Shown: positions 6,182 through 10,519 of the stretch, in pieces
How positions within the stretch are numbered: position 1 is the stretch's first letter
Layout of the letters: each line of letters begins with the position of its first letter
Notes under the pieces: model-generated
The model's input: the letters and a program-made list of their open reading frames with translations, nothing else
The model's database searches: none
Told to the model about the DNA's origin: nothing
Assembly (NCBI GenBank): GCA_045640725.1
Contig: JAZUFN010000089.1
Location: forward strand, 1 to 10,519
DNA: 10,519 bases
Source of the DNA: RGIG3528 sp045640725
GTDB taxonomy: Bacteria > Bacillota > Clostridia > Lachnospirales > Lachnospiraceae
Direction of reading: 5' to 3'
Position numbers and translations under genes: made by a program

Positions 6182-7537
6182 TCACAAAATAATTCTGATT
6201 CTGGTCCCCAGCTCAGGACGTGAAAGGACTTCAAACCTGCCCTGATGCTTGTCTACAATCCACTTGGCTATGGAAAGGCCCAGGCCGGTACCCTGATAAT
6301 TTCTGGCATCATCGGACCTGTAAAAACGCTCAAACATATTGGCCACATCCTTTTCAGACATGCCTATGCCCGTATCCTGTACCTGAATATAAGGACGTTT
6401 TCCACACTCTCTACCCAGACTTATAACGATCTCATCCCCTGCTTTTGTGTACTTGGCAGCATTATCAATAAGTATTCTGAAGGCCTGCTTCAACAGACTG
6501 TAGTCCGCATTAATCGTTATTTCCTCGTCTGCATTTTTAAAGCGGTAAACATGATTTTCATCAATCATGAGAGACTCTTCGTAGACCTCTTTTACCATAT
6601 TATTTACAGAGAAGCTTTCCAGCTTCAGATTGGTTTTTCCACTGTCGCCTCTGGCCAGGAAAAGCAGCTGCTCTACCAGATGCTGCATATGATCTGTCTC
6701 ATTTTTTATGGCATCGATGGACTCCGCCAATATTTTTTCATCGCTCTTGCCCCATCTGTCCAGCATATTTACATAGCCATGAATAATGGTGATAGGCGTG
6801 CGCAGCTCGTGAGAAGCATCATTTACAAAACGCGCCTGCTGTCTGTAGGTATCTCTCATTCTGATAATGAGATTATTCATGGCAGCCTCAATGCCCTTCA
6901 AATCATCATTCCCCAGGGATAATTTGTCTACGTTTCCCGGATCAATAGTATCAAGAGCATTTTCTATCTCGTGGTAACGCTCCTCGGACATGGTGAGCTT
7001 ACTGAGTTCATCTATCTTTAGAGCCATGTCATTAATGGGTGACATCAGCTCTTGTATCTCTCTCGTATCCTTATAGGCCGAAAATATCAGTGACATCAGC
7101 TGAAAAAAAGCCAGTCCTCCCACAATCCGGAGAATACTTAACATAGGTCCATAGAGATTAATATACATGTAGCTGCCGGTCTTTTTGTCCAAAAGAGCCA
7201 GATTCAAGTGTTTAAGGACATACATAGCCCTATCAGCTTTATCTAATTCCTTTGGGCTGACCAGCTTACCATCTTCATCTGTAACACAGTAGTAGGCATG
7301 CTTTGTCCAGCTGGAATTGTCCGTAGAAAATCTCATTTCCAGGCCATACATACGGACTCTTTCCTTGCTGACAGAGTATTCAAAAGATGCTAGAAAGCCT
7401 GCTGCCAGCAAGAAAATAAGCAGGAAATCAAAGCCCAAATACATGCCTGTTTTTTTCCTCACAAACCGCCAGTGCAGCTTTCTGGAAATCGATGTTACCC
7501 TTCTATTGCCTTGATCTTTATGTTTCGTTTCTTTCAT
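6182..7537 (-). CDS. Membrane sensor histidine kinase of a two-component system
   Basis: This inner-membrane kinase autophosphorylates on histidine and passes the phosphate to the response regulator encoded just upstream. It is 451 aa. A basic N-terminus is followed by membrane segment 1 (about 34-52), an extracytoplasmic domain of only ~78 residues, membrane segment 2 (about 131-153), and a HAMP-like linker (about 154-230). The H-box is ASHELRTP (H243). The ATPase boxes are N-box IDNAAKYT (N359), DTGIGM (388-393), FERFYRSD (402-409) and GTGLGLS (416-422). All catalytic motifs are intact. The linker is longer than a standard HAMP. The ATG at 7537 lies 4 nt after the regulator's stop, with a purine-rich AGAAGAA upstream overlapping that stop, so translation is probably coupled. 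The ligand is unknown; the small sensor domain shows no recognisable fold. Confidence 0.95.
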   Translation of the reverse strand: MKETKHKDQGNRRVTSISRKLHWRFVRKKTGMYLGFDFLLIFLLAAGFLASFEYSVSKERVRMYGLEMRFSTDNSSWTKHAYYCVTDEDGKLVSPKELDKADRAMYVLKHLNLALLDKKTGSYMYINLYGPMLSILRIVGGLAFFQLMSLIFSAYKDTREIQELMSPINDMALKIDELSKLTMSEERYHEIENALDTIDPGNVDKLSLGNDDLKGIEAAMNNLIIRMRDTYRQQARFVNDASHELRTPITIIHGYVNMLDRWGKSDEKILAESIDAIKNETDHMQHLVEQLLFLARGDSGKTNLKLESFSVNNMVKEVYEESLMIDENHVYRFKNADEEITINADYSLLKQAFRILIDNAAKYTKAGDEIVISLGRECGKRPYIQVQDTGIGMSEKDVANMFERFYRSDDARNYQGTGLGLSIAKWIVDKHQGRFEVLSRPELGTRIRIIL

Positions 7538-7541
7538 AGCT

Positions 7542-8288
7542 TTATTCTTCTGACCTGATAACGTAGCCTACGCCACGTACGGTCTGTATCATTTTAACAT
7601 CAAAAGCATCATCTATTTTACTGCGAAGAAATCTGATATATACATCTACCACATTAGTTTCGCCTATGTAGTCATAGCCACATACCTTTTCCAACAGAGT
7701 ATCTCTTGACAGAACAATATTCATATTGGCCAGCAGATAATGAAGCATCTGAAACTCCCTGTTGGTAAGCTCAATGCTGTGACCATCATACTTAACCTCA
7801 TGTCTTTTTTCATTAAAAGTCAATCCCTTCCAGGCGTATACGCCCTCTTCCCTTACCTGTGATTGACCTTCTGCAGTAATTGCAGCACACTCTCCCCGGG
7901 TAGAAACAGGGTGCAGCTTTAATGCCACCCTTATCCTGGCCAGAAGCTCCTCTGTAGCAAAGGGCTTGGTAATATAATCCGCAGCCCCTGCATCCAGACC
8001 ATTAACCTTGTCCATGACAGCATCTCTTGCGGTAAGCAGGATGACGGGGGTCTGATTATCTTTTCTACCCATTCGTCTCAGCACCTCCAGACCACTGATG
8101 CCCGGAAGCATAATATCCAGAAGCACCAAATCATAGCGGATGGTGGCATCCCCATTTTCCCCCATTATCATCTTTTCAGCCCTCAGGCCATCATGACATT
8201 TGTCTACTTGATAGCCCTCGTGCAAAAGCTCAAGCTCGATAAACCTTGCCAACTTTTCTTCATCTTCTACCACAAGAATGTGTGCCAT
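7542..8288 (-). CDS. OmpR/PhoB-family response regulator
   Basis: This is a cytoplasmic DNA-binding transcription factor, the partner of the adjacent kinase. It is 248 aa. The receiver domain (1-120) has the acidic pair E8/D9, phospho-acceptor D58 (LLDIMLPG), T86 (LLTARD) and K108 (TKPF), all intact. A longer-than-usual linker (about 121-150) leads to a winged-helix DNA-binding domain (about 150-246) containing LTNREFQMLHYL, the recognition region near GETNVVDVYIRFLRSKID, and the closing TVRGVGYVI. An insert before D58 (GENGDAT) lengthens the alpha2-beta3 loop, a variation known in this family. The ATG at 8288 has GAGGAT about 8 nt upstream. It lies 24 bp after the DUF4342 gene. Phased repeats at 8920-8961 are plausible binding sites, consistent with autoregulation (inference). 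Confidence 0.96.
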   Translation of the reverse strand: MAHILVVEDEEKLARFIELELLHEGYQVDKCHDGLRAEKMIMGENGDATIRYDLVLLDIMLPGISGLEVLRRMGRKDNQTPVILLTARDAVMDKVNGLDAGAADYITKPFATEELLARIRVALKLHPVSTRGECAAITAEGQSQVREEGVYAWKGLTFNEKRHEVKYDGHSIELTNREFQMLHYLLANMNIVLSRDTLLEKVCGYDYIGETNVVDVYIRFLRSKIDDAFDVKMIQTVRGVGYVIRSEE

Positions 8289-8312
8289 TACTAAATCCTC
8301 ATTCTCTTACTA

Positions 8313-8834
8313 TTACTTATTTATTTCTTCTTTAACTTTATCAGCCACATCGCCGGCTTTATCGAAGGCCTTGTTTACACCCTCCAGATTGTCCCGTCCG
8401 TTAATGCTGAATCTAATATTAAAGAAAAGAGCTACTACCATGGCAATTAATGAAATCTGCCAGGTGAGAAGGATGATGAGAAGGAATACCCAAACAGGAA
8501 GTCTGAATACCTCTTCACCATTTCTGGATACGCAGAAGAAGTTCTCATTACCCTTTTTCCAGATTTTGCCACAAACTCTCTTGAATTTAGTCCAGAAGCT
8601 TTCTGTAGAATTCTTTGATTCATTGACCTTCGCTGCTACGGAAACATATTCCTTCTGCTCTTCATAACCGGTGGAGAAGGAGGACTGGCTGGGTGCCTTC
8701 ACCTTGCCCTGCTGCTCTAAAAGCACTATGGCATCCAGGAGATCACCATTAGCCTGAGCTAATGCCTGCTTTGCTTCCTCGTAGCTTACGTTTGCCTTTT
8801 CTCTTAACTTTTCAACTTTTTCTAACTCTGTCAT
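8313..8834 (-). CDS. DUF4342 membrane protein with UBA-like N-terminal domain
   Basis: This is a 173-aa protein of unknown function. Residues 1-43 (EKVEKLREKANVSYEEAKQA, then ANGDLLDAIVLLEQQGK) match the DUF4342 domain, a small UBA/TS-N-like three-helix fold with the A-x-G-D-L-x-D-A-I signature. A Ser/Thr/Glu-rich linker (about 44-80) follows, then a basic stretch with many aromatic residues (81-105). Next is one hydrophobic stretch of ~28 residues (114-141), one membrane helix or a tight hairpin, and a charged tail of about 30 residues. I chose ATG 8834, with GGAGG 8 nt upstream. An in-frame ATG at 8849 overlaps that ribosome site, and the open frame continues upstream without support. As first gene of the operon with the regulator and kinase, it may modulate the sensor (inference from context only). 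Confidence 0.8.
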   Translation of the reverse strand: MTELEKVEKLREKANVSYEEAKQALAQANGDLLDAIVLLEQQGKVKAPSQSSFSTGYEEQKEYVSVAAKVNESKNSTESFWTKFKRVCGKIWKKGNENFFCVSRNGEEVFRLPVWVFLLIILLTWQISLIAMVVALFFNIRFSINGRDNLEGVNKAFDKAGDVADKVKEEINK

Positions 8835-8905
8835 TTTCTTTTCCTCCATTTTTTTGAACCTTTGTTCGTTTTCCTTTATTTTTTCCTGTCCCTTAGGACA
8901 AATAG

Positions 8906-8914
8906 AATATAGCA
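8906..8914 (-). promoter_or_regulatory. Extended -10 promoter of the DUF4342-regulator-kinase operon
   Basis: The minus strand reads TGCTATATT, an extended -10 with one mismatch. At 17-nt spacing the -35 position reads AAGTCC, a very poor match, which suits a promoter that depends on an activator. The predicted start is about 8899, leaving a ~65-nt leader. A 5-bp stem-loop (TGTCC/GGACA, 8887-8900) would sit at the very 5' end of the transcript. Confidence 0.45.
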
Positions 8915-8919
8915 CCCTA

Positions 8920-8961
8920 AAATTAAAAGGACTTTGAAGAAAGATTAAAAACAGATTAAAA
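8920..8961 (-). promoter_or_regulatory. 11-bp-phased direct repeats, possible response-regulator binding sites
   Basis: On the plus strand AGATTAAAA occurs at 8942-8950 and 8953-8961, and AAATTAAAA (one mismatch) at 8920-8928. The offsets are 11 and 22 bp, i.e. one and two DNA turns. OmpR/PhoB regulators bind tandem direct repeats with an ~11-bp period. The exact pair lies at about -43 to -62 from the predicted start, a usual position for class II activators of this family. The region is AT-rich, so chance repeats are possible. Confidence 0.4.
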
Positions 8962-8981
8962 TGAAGATAATTATATTAATT

Positions 8982-10340
8982 CTAATATCCTATCACTTTT
9001 TCACACTCTTCTTTTGTTATTTCTCCATTGTTAACTCGAGCCATAAGCTCTATATCTTTATCGCGAAGCTTGTAGCCTGCTACCAGAATCACGATAGCGA
9101 TCACAGGCCCTATAGCGCTGACCCAGGTCAACACATGGAAACAACCCCAGGCTGCAGCCTTATCTACCATGCCGGTTACAGGGTCTGCATCTTTGGCACT
9201 GAAGCCGAATACAGCTAAAAGAAGCAGCGACATACTGCTCATGAGGGCAGCTGACAGCTTGGTTACCGCAGTCTGTATGGAAAAAGTGATGCCTTCCTGT
9301 CTCACCCCGGTCTTGTACTGACCGTACTCAATGCAGTCCGGTGTGAACATGTATACAAGGACGGTGTATCCTACCAGGCCAATACCTCTAAGAGCCATGG
9401 TTATATCTAAGACAACATCATTTTCATAGCCGGTAAAATACTGCAGCACGGAAGCTACAATAAATATGCACAGGCAGATGATGTAGAGCCAGAATTTGTC
9501 CACTTTTTTGCAAAGGGTCGGTAAAATAGCCGCAATGATAATGGCAGGAATAATAGACATGGCTAAAAGAATAGTGCCCTTATCCGTATCTCCCAGTACA
9601 TACTGGGCAAAGGTAGGGATGACCGTCTGAACGGTATTTGTAACACCCACCAGAAAAAAAGCAATATAGAATACAATAAGATACTTATTACTGCCCAGAG
9701 CCTTCAGCATTTCCTTAAAGGTGGGAGCATCACTGGATGCAGCCGCACTTCGCTCTTTTCCCACAATAAGTATGGGCAGCATCACCAGCATGGAAAGCAG
9801 AGAAAGGCCTATGGATAGTACTTTCCAGCCTATATTGGCATACAGGCCTTCAATAGCCAGAGTAGCTACCACTATGCCCACTGTTCCTACCAGACGTCCC
9901 ACTGACAAAATCGAATTTCTTTCTGACACCGACTCTGTCATAACAGTAGACAGCGCATATATAGGTGTATCACACATAGTATAAGCTACACTCCACAGGC
10001 AGTAGCCTACGATAACCCATACACATTTTGCTGTGACCGAAAGACTCTCCGGCATGCAGAATATGAATATAGTGGTAGCCGGAATCAAAAGCCAGGATAT
10101 TTTTAACCAGGGTAAGAATTTTCCTCCCTTTAAATGTGCCTTATCCACTATGCGTCCAAAGACAATGTCGTTAATAACATCCCATATCTGTGGCGCAATA
10201 ATAACAGAGGCTGCCAATGCTTCATTAATACCGTGATTCAGTAAAAAAAGAGAGACATAGCTTGCTATAATAATATATAGTAAGTTCTGTCCGAAAAAGT
10301 AGGAATAATAGCTAATTCTCTCAAATCTTGATGTCTGCAT
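8982..10340 (-). CDS. GPH-family sugar:cation symporter (MelB-like MFS transporter)
   Basis: This is an inner-membrane symporter of the glycoside-pentoside-hexuronide:cation family, 452 aa and about 12 membrane segments, the family's usual size. Near the N-terminus PQIWDVINDIVFGRIVD (50-66) aligns with the MelB cation-site helix: D54 and D58 correspond to MelB D55 and D59, while Q51 replaces MelB R52. The conserved loop GGKFLPWL follows (72-79). Later signatures include DTPIYAL and TPDCIEYGQYKTGVRQEG, typical of this family in Clostridia. I chose ATG 10340, which has GGGAGGAG (10350-10357) 9 nt upstream. The open frame extends to a TTG inside a palindromic repeat, which is surely not coding. 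It has its own promoter, and no clear terminator separates it from the downstream DUF4342 operon. The substrate (a glycoside or uronide) cannot be named, because no glycosidase lies in view. Confidence 0.88.
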   Translation of the reverse strand: MQTSRFERISYYSYFFGQNLLYIIIASYVSLFLLNHGINEALAASVIIAPQIWDVINDIVFGRIVDKAHLKGGKFLPWLKISWLLIPATTIFIFCMPESLSVTAKCVWVIVGYCLWSVAYTMCDTPIYALSTVMTESVSERNSILSVGRLVGTVGIVVATLAIEGLYANIGWKVLSIGLSLLSMLVMLPILIVGKERSAAASSDAPTFKEMLKALGSNKYLIVFYIAFFLVGVTNTVQTVIPTFAQYVLGDTDKGTILLAMSIIPAIIIAAILPTLCKKVDKFWLYIICLCIFIVASVLQYFTGYENDVVLDITMALRGIGLVGYTVLVYMFTPDCIEYGQYKTGVRQEGITFSIQTAVTKLSAALMSSMSLLLLAVFGFSAKDADPVTGMVDKAAAWGCFHVLTWVSAIGPVIAIVILVAGYKLRDKDIELMARVNNGEITKEECEKVIGY

Positions 10341-10367
10341 ACCGCCAAACTCCTCCCAATACATTTT

Positions 10368-10386
10368 GCCTGTTTCCCAGACAGGC
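10368..10386 (-). other. Small hairpin in the leader of the GPH symporter mRNA
   Basis: GCCTGT and ACAGGC form a perfect 6-bp stem with a 7-nt loop, located between the predicted transcript start (about 10389) and the ribosome site at 10350-10357. At only ~3 nt from the 5' end it could protect the mRNA or tune translation. There is no U-tract, so it is not a terminator. Functional meaning is uncertain. Confidence 0.3.
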
Positions 10387-10395
10387 TTTGACTTG

Positions 10396-10424
10396 ATTAT
10401 AGCCATTTCATTTTTGATAGTAAA
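10396..10424 (-). promoter_or_regulatory. Promoter of the GPH symporter gene
   Basis: On the minus strand TTTACT (10419-10424) and TATAAT (10396-10401) are separated by exactly 17 nt. The -10 is perfect and the -35 matches 4 of 6 bases. The predicted start is near 10389, giving a ~49-nt leader. The large palindrome at 10439-10497 begins 15 bp upstream of the -35. Confidence 0.65.
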
Positions 10425-10438
10425 GGGCAAAATTGACA

Positions 10439-10497
10439 GAGGGACGTTTCTCGCTGTGAACTTTTGTCCCAAAAGTTGACAGTGAAAAACGTCCCCC
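10439..10497. repeat. Large near-perfect palindrome, REP/MITE-like element
   Basis: Two 27-nt arms (10439-10465 and 10471-10497) flank the 5-nt loop GTCCC. Over the inner 25 positions 22 pair, with mismatches at 10450/10486 and 10458/10478 and a G-T at 10453/10483. The outer ends are GGGACGTTT and AAACGTCCC. The loop repeats the terminal GTCCC, so each half is itself bounded by GGGAC/GTCCC. No U-tract follows on either strand, so it is not an intrinsic terminator. Such GGGAC-ended palindromes resemble repeats dispersed in Clostridia that are thought to be moved by IS200-like (RAYT) transposases. No transposase is in view. A regulatory operator is a weaker alternative given its length. Confidence 0.6.
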
Positions 10498-10519
10498 CGT
10501 CCAATACTAAACCATATTA

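Noticed and set aside
6245..6922. 225-codon plus-strand open frame opposite the sensor kinase
   Set aside because: It lies wholly within the conserved catalytic region of the kinase on the other strand and shows no recognisable domain.
8887..8900. TGTCC/GGACA stem-loop as a terminator
   Set aside because: The stem is only 5 bp and no T-tract follows on either strand. At most it is a 5'-end hairpin of the DUF4342 mRNA.
8971..8984. AT-only stem AATTA/TAATT after the symporter stop as its terminator
   Set aside because: Five A-T pairs without G-C and no clean T-run make a poor terminator. Read-through into the next operon is possible but unproven.
10341..10472. N-terminal extension of the GPH symporter frame to a TTG at 10472
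   Set aside because: It would start inside the palindromic repeat, read through the promoter and leader hairpin, and ignore the strong GGGAGGAG site before ATG 10340.
10439..10497. Palindrome as an intrinsic terminator of an upstream gene
   Set aside because: No run of T follows the stem on the minus strand (CTCTGTCAATTTT) or the plus strand (CCGTCC).

Overview
This window looks like ordinary chromosome from a low-to-moderate GC anaerobic Firmicute. Lachnospiraceae (Blautia/Dorea/Ruminococcus-like) is the most likely family. The reasons are the DUF4317 and DUF4342 proteins, an MsrA with a GGCFWC active site, a GPH-type sugar symporter, and purine-rich Shine-Dalgarno sites. This assignment rests on protein resemblance alone. 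Coding density is high, and no gene-free stretch exceeds about 180 bases. I see no tRNA, rRNA, CRISPR array, phage gene or transposase gene.

Layout: (1) 1-226: the 5' end of msrA (minus strand, cut by the window edge) diverges from a plus-strand gene for a secreted lipoprotein metallophosphoesterase (227-1489), with promoters in the 95-bp gap. (2) 1496-6062: a compact minus-strand run transcribed DUF4317 -> EamA/DMT permease -> mnmA -> MATE exporter. The gaps are 2, 12 and 14 nt, with a promoter candidate upstream of DUF4317. The last gene converges on the phosphoesterase gene with a 6-bp gap, and the phosphoesterase terminator lies inside the MATE coding end. (3) 6182-8834: a minus-strand operon DUF4342 membrane protein -> OmpR-family regulator -> sensor kinase. 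It ends at a strong terminator at 6133-6172. Its promoter region carries 11-bp-phased direct repeats that could be the regulator's own binding sites. (4) 8982-10340: a minus-strand GPH-family sugar:cation symporter with a good promoter and leader. Just upstream is a 59-bp near-perfect palindrome (10439-10497) resembling a REP/MITE-type mobile repeat.

How the genes may work together: the two-component system with its DUF4342 partner looks like a self-contained envelope-sensing unit. The DUF4317-mnmA run mixes tRNA modification with two small-molecule exporters and shows no obvious shared pathway. Several open reading frames have artificially long 5' ends, and I corrected their starts using Shine-Dalgarno position (phosphoesterase, MATE, MnmA, DUF4317, DUF4342, GPH symporter). 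I found no convincing new multi-gene system. The most rewarding items are the palindrome, the phased repeats, the terminator embedded in the MATE gene, and the two uncharacterised DUF proteins.
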